Shown in pieces: positions 1 through 6,651 of a DNA stretch of 17,284 nucleotides. This DNA comes from Planctomycetaceae bacterium. Lineage in GTDB: Bacteria > Planctomycetota > Planctomycetia > Pirellulales > Pirellulaceae. Positions within the stretch are counted from its first letter, which is position 1; each line of letters starts with the position of its first letter. The notes under the pieces are model-generated. The model did not search any database, was not told the origin of the DNA, and saw nothing but the letters and a program-made list of their open reading frames with translations. Location of the stretch: assembly GCA_002685655.1 (NCBI GenBank), contig NYXM01000003.1:1-17284 (forward strand). Reading direction: 5' to 3'. Position numbers and translations under genes: made by a program.

Positions 1-2
1 GA

Positions 3-677
3 CTTTCCCAGTTGGAGGAGACGGCGGAAAGTCTCACCAACATTGAAAGAGGTGATGACATTCGTCTTGTCGACGCACTTTGCGGATTACGCTCGACCGC
101 CAAATGCTACGCAAGAGCCGCGGCGATCTTGCTATTACTCAAGCATGAATCATGCAGCGCGATTCCCGGACATGCCTCGGCGTGTCAGGCAGCGCTCTAT
201 TTGCCGGAACAGATATTTCGTGTTTGGGCGTTCTGGTGCCTTGGGATTAACTACTACAAGGCACCCGAAAACGCTGAGAAGATCTGGAGTGATGCAGAAT
301 TACGCTGGCCGGTTGAGAGACGTGGGACACTCGTCCGCGCAACTGCCGGCAAGAGCTTTCCATCACTTCTAGCGTTTGCCTATTTTGCGTTGGCTAAGCT
401 GTTGCGAGATCAGCCTCACGATGTGAGCAAATCGCCATTTCCTGACTTTCCGTCGCTCGAGAGAGCGTTCAGTCAGTACGAGCGGCTTCGTAGTCCCAAG
501 GCACATTCTTACTGCTGCACGAGCGCAAAGGACCGAAAGGTCTTTTTCGCACTTATCGATGAGTGGCTTGACTGCCTATTGAGCGTCTGTCCTGAGACCG
601 TAACACGCAGTGAGCTGCTGGGCATGATTGAGCCCTTGCCTATTGTCGATCGACAGGGCACTCTTGTCTTCGAGTGA
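3..677 (+). CDS. Hypothetical protein, 5'-truncated by the window edge
   Basis: The reading frame is open from the first bases of the window to a TGA at 675-677. The only in-window start near the 5' end is a TTG at 12 with no ribosome site before it, and the next in-frame ATG is near the C-terminus, so the true start very probably lies to the left. About 220 residues are visible. The protein is mixed alpha-helical in character, rich in Leu, Ala and Cys, with an aromatic stretch around residues 65-80 (FRVWAFWCLGINYYKAPE) and a Leu/Phe/Ala-rich helix near 120-130. No signal peptide or known catalytic motif can be seen. I do not recognise the family. It lies outside the phage-like gene set and could be host sequence or unrelated accessory DNA. 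Confidence 0.55.
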   Translation, partial: LSQLEETAESLTNIERGDDIRLVDALCGLRSTAKCYARAAAILLLLKHESCSAIPGHASACQAALYLPEQIFRVWAFWCLGINYYKAPENAEKIWSDAELRWPVERRGTLVRATAGKSFPSLLAFAYFALAKLLRDQPHDVSKSPFPDFPSLERAFSQYERLRSPKAHSYCCTSAKDRKVFFALIDEWLDCLLSVCPETVTRSELLGMIEPLPIVDRQGTLVFE

Positions 678-1035
678 GCGCGCTCGCGCTGTTCAACGGA
701 TGTCATTACTCATCGGCAGAGTCATAGATTTCTGCCTCGTTCCATCATCTCCCGGTTGAAGACGAAGGAGACCGACTGTTGATGCTCCACTACCTCATGA
801 CTGTGCTCGTTGTAACAAGGATGGTCAGAATACTGACGGCGGCAAATATCTCAGGTGGCCGAAGACCGCCGAGGTGAGATAGTTTTCACGATTCTCTAGA
901 CGCAAATTGAGATTACGAATGGCCAAGCGATCAAGTCACCTCGGATTTTCAGATTGGACAGCGGGGCAGGGGCCGGAGATACTGCGCGGCAACAGCAAGA
1001 CGTGATCGAACATCTTCGGCACGATTCGAAGAGAT
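678..1035. other. Gap without a supportable gene
   Basis: There is no convincing coding region on either strand. A 28-codon frame at 919-1005 (+) starts with ATG but has no ribosome site and no recognisable motif. A short hairpin (TCTTCG 1013-1018 / CGAAGA 1027-1032, 8-base loop) sits just past the stop of the minus-strand recombinase and could help end its transcript, but it lacks a U-run. CGGCGG/CCGCCG arms separated by about 22 bases occur near 837-870. Confidence 0.5.
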
Positions 1036-1611
1036 TTAGTCGGCTTGATGCAGATAACGGTGCACGGTCGCACGACTGACTCCCAAGGCCTGTGCAACCT
1101 CGGAAATGGTCAGACCTCGCTTTCGTAGCTGGAGTGCACGTTCAGGGGGAGCTTTTTGGGTGCCAGGCTGGCGGCCTTTATAAACACCACGCTCTCGGGC
1201 TGCGGCGATCCCGGCTGCCTGACGTTCTCGTCGGGTTTCTTGTTCCATTTCAGCTATGCCGAACAGCAATGCAGCAACGATCTTCCCGATGGCGCCTTGG
1301 AAATCGAAGTTCTGGGTCACGGAGACGAAGCGAATGCCCTTCGAGAGCCATTCTTCGAGCGTGACGATGCCGTCTTTCATGCTGCGGCTCAACCTATCGA
1401 GCTTCCACACGACTACACCGTCAATCTGCCCCATGAAGATGTCGTTCTGTAGCCGGTCAAGTTCGGGTCGGTCGAGATAATCGCCGGAGTCTTTGTCCAC
1501 GTACCAATGGATTTCAGACAGGCCGTTGCCTTGGAGCCACCGCCTTATCTCACGACGCTGTCCAGCCACATTCTGCCCGGTTGTTGATACACGCACATAA
1601 GCTGCAAACAT
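1036..1611 (-). CDS. Small serine recombinase (resolvase/invertase family)
   Basis: This 191-residue protein has the order of a resolvase/invertase. The N-terminal catalytic domain carries YVRVS with nucleophile Ser9. KLDRLSRS (70-77) carries the conserved arginines. A long helix follows at about 110-140 (ALLFGIAEMEQETRRER). A C-terminal helix-turn-helix occupies 168-187 (ISEVAQALGVSRATVHRYL). The start was set at the ATG at 1609-1611 because an excellent Shine-Dalgarno, AAGGAGGT, lies 6 bases upstream; a frame opening 13 codons earlier has no such support. Enzymes of this family cut and rejoin DNA through a phosphoserine link to resolve cointegrates or invert segments. No transposase lies beside it, so it may be a stand-alone resolvase, a remnant of a transposon, or a multimer-resolution function of the neighbouring element. 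Confidence 0.9.
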   Translation of the reverse strand: MFAAYVRVSTTGQNVAGQRREIRRWLQGNGLSEIHWYVDKDSGDYLDRPELDRLQNDIFMGQIDGVVVWKLDRLSRSMKDGIVTLEEWLSKGIRFVSVTQNFDFQGAIGKIVAALLFGIAEMEQETRRERQAAGIAAARERGVYKGRQPGTQKAPPERALQLRKRGLTISEVAQALGVSRATVHRYLHQAD

Positions 1612-1653
1612 CTCTTTACCTCCTTCACCACGCTCGTTTGAGCTCCACAATGA

Positions 1654-1682
1654 ATGCTAACCGCCGAGCGTTGCAATATCAA
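1654..1682 (-). promoter_or_regulatory. Candidate sigma70-type promoter for the serine recombinase
   Basis: On the minus strand TTGATA (1677-1682, 5 of 6 to the -35 consensus) is followed after exactly 17 bases by TAGCAT (1654-1659, 4 of 6 to the -10 consensus). The predicted start near 1647 would leave a leader of about 36 bases before the ATG at 1611. A short 5-bp-arm inverted repeat (CTAAA/TTTAG, 1695-1714) lies just upstream and might be an operator or half of a recombination site. Confidence 0.45.
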
Positions 1683-2078
1683 GTAGGGTACACTCTAAAT
1701 GATACATATTTTAGGTGCTTGGATCGCCGAATTCATCATCGTTTTTCGCACAGAAATGTTGGTGACCCTAATTGAGACATCGTGACGTTTGGCTGAGCCA
1801 GATGGGTCCGCCTATTAGTCCCGAAACCCTCGCGCCGGGGGTGATTGAGGATATGCTCGACGAAGGTGGTCGGCTACATGAATTGCCGTGCGTTGAACCG
1901 AAGCAGCGATCGGGCTCATTGCTCGCTCGCTCTGTCTGTTTTGCCTGTCCCCGCTCGGTTAACGCCGATGGCGCGAGACAAGGATTTTTTTACACGTCCG
2001 TAGTCGTAATTGCGCTCCGAGGACTAACCAGCACGTTACCAGCGCGCACCGACGAGCGCCTGATCAGCGATCGTCATT

Positions 2079-2107
2079 CCAAAAAACGGTGGTTGTTCGT
2101 TTTTCGG
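2079..2107. terminator. AT-rich stem-loop downstream of the terminase-side operon
   Basis: CCAAAAAACG (2079-2088) and CGTTTTTCGG (2098-2107) pair over 10 positions with one mismatch (G-U in one transcript orientation) around a 9-base loop. It lies about 65 bases past the stop of the minus-strand gene at 2172. Runs of A/T are inside the stem rather than after it, so its role as a terminator is only plausible. Confidence 0.3.
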
Positions 2108-2171
2108 GGTGTGTCACGGTGTGGCGAATTCTCATTGGTGACGTTCGGGGGTGGATGTCGACTGCTTCGAT

Positions 2172-2366
2172 TTAGTCTGGTCGACCCTGATTGGCCCTGA
2201 CTTCGTCGAACGAAATTGCCTCCGCGTCCGACTTTCTCACCGTTGGCCCTATGACTTCGTCACCTTGCCGAAGTTCGTGAGCGAAAGCCATAAGGTATGC
2301 CAGCTTCGCTAGGGTCTTGTTGCTCATCTCAACGCGACTACCTTCCGCATCTCTCTTGACCATCAT
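2172..2366 (-). CDS. Small hypothetical protein after the large terminase
   Basis: A 64-residue frame starts at ATG 2364-2366, or at the adjacent ATG 2361-2363. AAAGGAGA on the minus strand directly upstream gives a good Shine-Dalgarno. The same frame is open back to 2600, nearly to the terminase stop, but the upstream part has no ribosome site and an unnatural composition, so the short form is preferred. The protein is polar and charged (begins MMVKRDAEGSR) with a central helix-forming segment (TLAKLAYLMAFAHELRQGDEV). I do not recognise it. Its position after the large terminase suggests a small phage-type protein of the same transcript. No portal or head gene follows. Confidence 0.55.
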   Translation of the reverse strand: MMVKRDAEGSRVEMSNKTLAKLAYLMAFAHELRQGDEVIGPTVRKSDAEAISFDEVRANQGRPD

Positions 2367-2604
2367 CGAGTCTCCTTTTTTGAGGTGCGGTGATATTCGC
2401 GGACACGAGCAGAATCTTGGAAAGGCGTTTTCAAGCGACATGGGGCGAGGGATTAAATCGCGTCCCTCGCGTTCTTGGGGAATCCAACCAACATCAGGCT
2501 GATTCGACGCTCGAGCAAGGAGAAGATGTACCAATTCAAATGTGATCTGGTGTTTAACTAACCGAAACCTAGAGGAGTGACAACAGGTCTCGTCCAGCAA
2601 TCAC

Positions 2605-4230
2605 TTACCAGCGTCCACCCCAGCCTGGCATCCCTAACGAACTCCACGCCCGCGGCGTAACGTTTATCACGCCGCCCCAAGATGCACGCACCTGCGGACG
2701 ACCCACCCGCAGCGCGTGGAGTGCGAGTACAAGTGAGTCAGCGCGGTCCGGGCTGCGGCCAAGCAAACTTTGAATCGAAACCTGCCCGGTTGCTTTGGCC
2801 CGTGTCGGATCCTTGGGCGGTAAGAACATGCGTCCCTCACTGTCGTACTGCAGTGGAAGTATCGACAGTTCGTGGCGCAGATCCGCGGCGTCCGGCGGAA
2901 AGGCGAAAGTCCCGTTGCCCTCGCCGTTGCCATTTGCGTTAGCGTGAGAGCGAGGATCTAACCTCTCCCGCAGGTTGCCGTACAGCTGGCCGCGGCGGTT
3001 CGTGTAGGACTTCCTCGGGTCTGGCTCCTTCGTGGCTGAAACAACATCGCCGTCCTTCTTGCCCGCCGTCTCGCCGAAGTTGACCGTCTTGACCTTGTGC
3101 CCCTGTTCCCAGAGCCGGTCGCAGATCGGTTTGCCCATGCCGCCTGCGTCAACGGCCACCTGTGAGTTGGACAAACCGTGCTCTCGCATCAACGCGATCG
3201 TTCGCCCGACGACGTCCATAGTGTTCGGCGTGTCTACGACGATCTGCTCGATGACTCCGTGACGATCGATCAACGTCCAGCAACTGTTGTCCCGCCCGCC
3301 GCCGGCGATGTCGACGCCCATTCCCTCCACTGTTCGTTGCTGCCGTTGAAGGCGTCTCCAGAGTTCGGCGTCCATCGCGGCGTCCAGCCAATGCGAGGGA
3401 AAGAGCATCGCCTGATCGCCCAAGTAGAACTGTCCGCGCAGCCGTGTCGTTCGCTTCACCTCGTCCCACTCCTGGTCACGACGGAGAAAGTCGGCGAAAC
3501 TGAGCAGGCCAGGAATTAGAGTTGGGTATGGACCAGGACTTCCAGAGGCCTTCATCTTCATCGCCAACTGCACGTTGGGAGAATGCGATCCACCGATGTG
3601 GACGATCTTTCTCAGCAATCCAGGGGCCCCAGCAGGATCGGGAACGTCCCCTGCCTTGCATAGTCGGTAGAAGAAGTTGGTTGTGTTTAGCGGGTTGCCG
3701 ATGAGCAACATCCTGTGCGCCCACGACGAAGCAGCGTCAAAGAATTGGTCGGGAATGCCGCTCGACTCGTCGCCGATAAAAAGCACTCGCGGTTTGTCGG
3801 CAGGTAGGTGGTGGCCTTGAAAGTTTTCGACCTCGCGTGCGACGTGGCCGAGCAAATAATCCTGCGGTTCCGTTTCCTGGCCCCTCGGGTCCTTCAGCTT
3901 CTCGATCTTGAGTGTGGTTACTCGGAACGGGAGCCGGTATTGGGAGGTGTCAATGAGGTGTTTTATTTCGCTCCAGAGGATCGACATCAACTGAGTTTCG
4001 CTGGACGACGTTGTGATCACCCGCGAGGGCTGTCGCGATGCAAAGAACCAGATTGCCGTAACTGCCGCGATTCGGCTCTTGCCCGTCTGATTGGCTGCGT
4101 GGACGACCGTCTGAAGGTTGTCTCGCACCGAGACCAAGACGTCACGCTGCTTCGCATACAGTTGCATGTCTGGCCAGCAGACGGCCATGAACTTCATCGG
4201 GTCGGTGGCGAGTGTGGCGAGTTCGGTCAT
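2605..4230 (-). CDS. terL: Phage terminase large subunit
   Basis: This 541-residue protein is the ATP-driven motor and nuclease that cuts concatemeric DNA and pumps it into a prohead. The ATPase domain shows a Walker A-type loop AANQTGKS (45-52) and a Walker B strand RVLFIGDES (148-156) with Asp154 and catalytic Glu155. The RNase H-like nuclease domain shows GVDIAGGGRD (305-314, Asp307), VAVDAGG (358-364, Asp361) and the late DRADS motif (495-499), so all three acidic positions are present. Length is normal for the family and nothing looks broken. Its start overlaps the stop of the upstream small-subunit gene in an ATGA, implying translational coupling. A Gly/Asn-rich linker (about 430-440) sits within the nuclease domain. 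Portal and capsid genes, its normal partners, are not in the window. Confidence 0.93.
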   Translation of the reverse strand: MTELATLATDPMKFMAVCWPDMQLYAKQRDVLVSVRDNLQTVVHAANQTGKSRIAAVTAIWFFASRQPSRVITTSSSETQLMSILWSEIKHLIDTSQYRLPFRVTTLKIEKLKDPRGQETEPQDYLLGHVAREVENFQGHHLPADKPRVLFIGDESSGIPDQFFDAASSWAHRMLLIGNPLNTTNFFYRLCKAGDVPDPAGAPGLLRKIVHIGGSHSPNVQLAMKMKASGSPGPYPTLIPGLLSFADFLRRDQEWDEVKRTTRLRGQFYLGDQAMLFPSHWLDAAMDAELWRRLQRQQRTVEGMGVDIAGGGRDNSCWTLIDRHGVIEQIVVDTPNTMDVVGRTIALMREHGLSNSQVAVDAGGMGKPICDRLWEQGHKVKTVNFGETAGKKDGDVVSATKEPDPRKSYTNRRGQLYGNLRERLDPRSHANANGNGEGNGTFAFPPDAADLRHELSILPLQYDSEGRMFLPPKDPTRAKATGQVSIQSLLGRSPDRADSLVLALHALRVGRPQVRASWGGVINVTPRAWSSLGMPGWGGRW

Positions 4231-4838
4231 TCGGTTCCGTTGCCTTCGTGCTTGTCGTTCGGATGTTCGCTGTCTTCGATCCTTTGTTGCTCCACGACGT
4301 TGGTGATGAACTCCGAGTCGACCACCTCGCGGCCGGCTCCAGCGCTTTCCGCTAGTTGCATTAGCTTGGCCATCACGTGGCTGTGGTAGGCTTCCTCGCC
4401 GTCTGGCGACGTGGGTGCGATTCGCGTCGGAGCGTCAAGTCCGAGAAGGGCTCGGCGGCTGGTGATGCACTTGCTGACCACGTCGAGATACCTTGCGTCG
4501 CCGGTTTGATCCTTGGTCGTCTCTTGGGTTCGTTGGTCGTCGCCGTTCGTGCTGATCACCGCCTGCTGGCTAGGTTCTTGAGAGCGCTCCCATGCTGCCC
4601 AGGCTTCGCGCTCAAGGCGGTCCAATTTTCGCAGTTCCCGTTCTCTTAGTAGGTCGAAATCTCGTATCGCCGATTCTCGCCACTGCCCTTGGATGATCTT
4701 CAGGTCACTGCAGATCGTGGGTTGTGTGAGACCTAAGCGCTGAGCGATAGCGGATTGCGTCCAGCCTTGGACGTAAAAGTCCGCAACCGTTTCGCGACGA
4801 CGGGCGACCTCGACCTTCTTAGCGCGTGAAACCGGCAT
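4227..4838 (-). CDS. terS: Terminase small subunit-like HTH protein
   Basis: This 203-residue protein has an N-terminal helix-turn-helix at about 25-49 (WTQSAIAQRLGLTQPTICSDL). A charged, coiled-coil-prone segment (about 55-90, rich in Arg/Glu/Leu) follows. A conserved-looking segment ending RRALLGLDAPTR (about 128-139) resembles what many phage small terminases carry, and the C-terminus is acidic. Small subunits bind the packaging (pac/cos) site and hand DNA to the large subunit. Assignment rests on the HTH, size and ATGA overlap with the large subunit rather than on a diagnostic motif. There is no Shine-Dalgarno before the ATG at 4836-4838. A perfect TATAAT on the same strand (4840-4845) lies only one base from the ATG, which would suit a leaderless transcript, but I see no good -35. 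Confidence 0.75.
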   Translation of the reverse strand: MPVSRAKKVEVARRRETVADFYVQGWTQSAIAQRLGLTQPTICSDLKIIQGQWRESAIRDFDLLRERELRKLDRLEREAWAAWERSQEPSQQAVISTNGDDQRTQETTKDQTGDARYLDVVSKCITSRRALLGLDAPTRIAPTSPDGEEAYHSHVMAKLMQLAESAGAGREVVDSEFITNVVEQQRIEDSEHPNDKHEGNGTE

Positions 4839-5153
4839 GATTATAAGACGCCAAAGGGATAGGAACTGATCAGCACTACTTAATTTCTCATTCTAGTCGA
4901 CGATGGATCTTCCTAAAAACCGAAGTCCAACGCACTGTGCCACCGACATCGACCAGCAATGGCCACCATAACGTTGATGACCATTCGCCTAGCCTCCGAC
5001 TATCGTCTGATTCACGACATGCTTCCCTTGACGATTGTGATTGATTCGATGATGTTGGTGTATCAAAGTCGGGTGACGACTTGGATGAGTGTCATTCTTG
5101 GCGTTTCCGGTTACCGGGTGCCCTGGCACTATCGGTATTAAAAAGAGGTTTGT
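4839..5153. promoter_or_regulatory. Divergent intergenic region between packaging and plus-strand genes
   Basis: These 315 bases separate the divergent terminase operon (-) and the 5154 gene (+), so promoters for both should lie here. On the minus strand TATAAT (4840-4845) is next to the terS start. On the plus strand TTGACG (5028-5033) could be a -35, but only a weak -10 (GATGTT) follows at the right spacing. A short GTGCC/GGCAC inverted repeat lies near 5118-5130. Small open frames on the plus strand (for example 4959-5141) have no ribosome site and are judged chance. Confidence 0.35.
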
Positions 5154-5903
5154 ATGGCCAAAGATTTGGACATTTCGGTCGACAAGCAGGTTCTGCTCTC
5201 ACATACCAAGCACATGGCCCAACACTGGGAACGAGGTCACGCCGTATTTTTTCACATGGCGAATCGGCTGCTGGATGAGTGTGGGTATGATCTTGTTGTT
5301 GACGCGGCGGCTCCGAAAAAATTTGCCCTCCCAGAAGGCTTTGATAAGTGGAATGAGGACAAAAGATCTACCCACATTCGGAACTGGGTTATGAATGATT
5401 GTGCAGCGTTAGACCAACACTACCAAGTGGTTTTGTCGGCTCTGCAAATCGGCCACACCAAGAGCCAAACAGACAAATTACTGCCATCACTTGGAGACCG
5501 AGTGTTGTGGTATTTCGGAGCGGAGGAAATCCGTGCCCGCGGTGACGATTATCGGTTAGCCAACCAGGTCATTGTCCAAGTCACAACTCAAATCGAACGG
5601 TACGAAAAACTCAAAGAAACAAAAAAGAGCCCGTTGGACTGGGTTCCAGTCTTTATTGATCCCATGCAGGAAAACGCGAAGAAGTGGCGTACGAGGTTTC
5701 GCAAGCTCCGGCAGCGATTCGCCTTGACGGCAATCGAGCGTGCGTACCCAGAATGGTTGGCGGCCAAGCGAATCGATCCGGATCTGACCAGCAGTGCTTT
5801 TGCTGAGAGCTTTAACAAGCGTCAGCGACACATCAAGCACCATATTACAGCCGGTTCCTTGCGAGCAAAGGATAGTCGCGAGAACAGGAATTCCGGCGAG
5901 TAG
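5154..5903 (+). CDS. Hypothetical protein of the phage-like element
   Basis: The protein has 249 residues, starting at the ATG at 5154 with AAAGAGG about 5 bases upstream. It appears soluble, with no signal peptide or membrane segment, and is rich in Trp, His, Lys and Arg. Visible segments are a helical N-terminal half (HMAQHWERGHAVFFHMANRL at about 20-39), a middle with DKLLPSLGDRVLWYFGAEEI (about 107-126), and a strongly basic C-terminus (KKWRTRFRKLRQRFALTA; then KRQRHIKHH) that could bind nucleic acid. I do not recognise any family and no catalytic motif stands out. It stands alone between the divergent terminase operon and the replication operon, a position often used for regulators, defence or other accessory genes of phages and satellites. 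That is context, not evidence of function. Confidence 0.75.
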   Translation: MAKDLDISVDKQVLLSHTKHMAQHWERGHAVFFHMANRLLDECGYDLVVDAAAPKKFALPEGFDKWNEDKRSTHIRNWVMNDCAALDQHYQVVLSALQIGHTKSQTDKLLPSLGDRVLWYFGAEEIRARGDDYRLANQVIVQVTTQIERYEKLKETKKSPLDWVPVFIDPMQENAKKWRTRFRKLRQRFALTAIERAYPEWLAAKRIDPDLTSSAFAESFNKRQRHIKHHITAGSLRAKDSRENRNSGE

Positions 5904-6000
5904 GCGCGCACGTTTTTTCACCTCGTTGTTTTTCTTCAACTAATTGCTTCCTCAATCTGGCTCTACGTCCGCGCGTTCCTCGTCACGCGCCTTCTGCCTC

Positions 6001-6020
6001 GCGCACGCACCTGCGTGCGC
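6001..6020. repeat. Perfect GC-rich stem-loop upstream of the replication operon
   Basis: GCGCACGCA (6001-6009) and TGCGTGCGC (6012-6020) are perfect inverted repeats separated by two bases. No U-run follows, so it is not a classical terminator for the gene ending at 5903. It lies about 70 bases before the HTH gene and may be an operator, a transcript end structure or a replication-related hairpin. Confidence 0.6.
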
Positions 6021-6035
6021 CCATTTCTTCGAAAT

Positions 6036-6061
6036 GCGATTTTGTTTTAATCAGAAATCGC
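6036..6061. promoter_or_regulatory. Inverted repeat with embedded -10-like sequence before the HTH gene
   Basis: GCGATTT (6036-6042) and AAATCGC (6055-6061) form 7-bp arms around a 12-base AT-rich spacer. The spacer contains TTTAAT (6046-6051), a plausible -10, which would start a transcript about 35 bases before the gene at 6092. No good -35 is visible. The arrangement would suit an operator overlapping a promoter of the replication operon. Confidence 0.35.
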
Positions 6062-6091
6062 GTGGCAACCACAGGCTAACCGGAGTGAGTG

Positions 6092-6358
6092 ATGGCAAAA
6101 CAGCATCCAGAGACAACTGGGGGTATTTCGCCCGAAGTTTTGTACCGAATGGAAGACGCGAAGCGGCTGCTCGGATGGGGAGACCACGCGGCGCGAACCG
6201 CGAGGCGAAATGGCCTAGCCGTTAAGTACGCTGCCGGGCGGTCGTACGTTCTAGGCAATGAACTTATCAACTACATCCAAAAACATGGCAAGGCTCGAAA
6301 TCGAGTGACGTCATCAAAAGCAACGGCGCGACACCTGGCCACCGGAGCCGGCAAGTGA
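6092..6358 (+). CDS. Small HTH DNA-binding protein (excisionase/regulator-like)
   Basis: The protein has 88 residues. GGAG at 6082-6085 is spaced 6 bases from ATG 6092, which favours this start over the in-frame GTG at 6089. The core, with RMEDAKRLLGW followed by an Arg-rich second helix (HAARTARRNGL) and a wing-like GRSYVLGNELINYI, reads as a compact winged helix of the excisionase/MerR-like type. A basic Ser/Thr/Lys tail follows. Such proteins act as recombination directionality factors or as transcription regulators. Here it heads the plus-strand replication operon and overlaps the next gene by GTGA, so it could be the operon regulator or the partner of the distant serine integrase. The fold is inferred from pattern alone. 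Confidence 0.65.
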   Translation: MAKQHPETTGGISPEVLYRMEDAKRLLGWGDHAARTARRNGLAVKYAAGRSYVLGNELINYIQKHGKARNRVTSSKATARHLATGAGK

Positions 6359-6588
6359 ACATCGAATGCAACCAACGTGGCCGTACGTGGCGTGATCGAG
6401 GTTCCCGGCGGGAAATAGTCATGGGACCACCCGTGCACGAAATCGGTGATCGCCTCGAATTTGTGAGCGATTCGGAAGTGAAACCGGTCGATCTCGATGT
6501 TGCTGTTGCTCGCTTTCTTCTATCGCTCATTAGGGACGATTCTGGATACGAAGACGACAATTCCGTTTCGATTTCGGAAGCGGATTGA
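6355..6588 (+). CDS. Small acidic hypothetical protein
   Basis: This 77-residue frame starts at GTG 6355, overlapping the upstream stop in GTGA, with GGAG (6344-6347) seven bases before. A second possible start is ATG 6421, which gives a 55-residue form without the basic N-terminus. The C-terminal part is acidic (LIRDDSGYEDDNSVSISEAD) and the middle has a hydrophobic helix (DVAVARFLLSLI). No known domain is recognisable. Tight coupling to the HTH gene and placement before the SSB-like gene make a small accessory or regulatory role in replication plausible. Confidence 0.5.
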   Translation: MNIECNQRGRTWRDRGSRREIVMGPPVHEIGDRLEFVSDSEVKPVDLDVAVARFLLSLIRDDSGYEDDNSVSISEAD

Positions 6589-6618
6589 TTGCGGTAGATG
6601 CCGCGGTGTAGCGGTGTT

Positions 6619-6630
6619 GTTGACGTCAAC
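6619..6630. promoter_or_regulatory. Perfect 12-bp palindrome before the SSB-like gene
   Basis: GTTGACGTCAAC is fully self-complementary. It lies 9-20 bases upstream of the AGGAGGG ribosome site (6639-6645) of the gene at 6652. It is a candidate operator or transcript structure. Its GTTGAC/GACGT content recalls the GACGTTGGCA repeats at 9864-10087, though it is not a copy of them. Confidence 0.35.
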
Positions 6631-6651
6631 TTTTGTTTAGGAGGGCATGAC

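Larger units (their letters stand above)
1651..2171. other. Non-coding gap between recombinase and terminase-side genes
   Basis: I see no supportable gene here. A plus-strand frame at 1772-2200 lacks a ribosome site and has a Ser/Arg/Leu-rich composition typical of chance frames. In phages the portal gene would be expected downstream of the large terminase, that is, in this direction, but nothing of it is visible. The stretch contains the recombinase promoter region and an AT-rich stem-loop at 2079-2107. Confidence 0.5.

Noticed and set aside
148..156. GAATCATGC shared with 14530-14538 as a possible attachment core
   Set aside because: It lies inside the coding frame of the first gene with no similarity around it, and a match of this length is expected by chance over the region compared.
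1772..2200. Plus-strand open frame of 142 codons
   Set aside because: It has no ribosome site, a chance-like Ser/Arg/Leu-rich composition and no recognisable motif, and its end runs into the better supported minus-strand gene.
2367..2600. N-terminal extension of the small gene at 2172-2366
   Set aside because: The frame is open to a TTG near the terminase stop, but the good ribosome site lies directly before the ATGs at 2364/2361 and the extension lacks natural composition.
4959..5141. Plus-strand open frame of 60 codons in the divergent gap
   Set aside because: It has no Shine-Dalgarno and no motif, and it occupies the region where promoters for both neighbours must lie.
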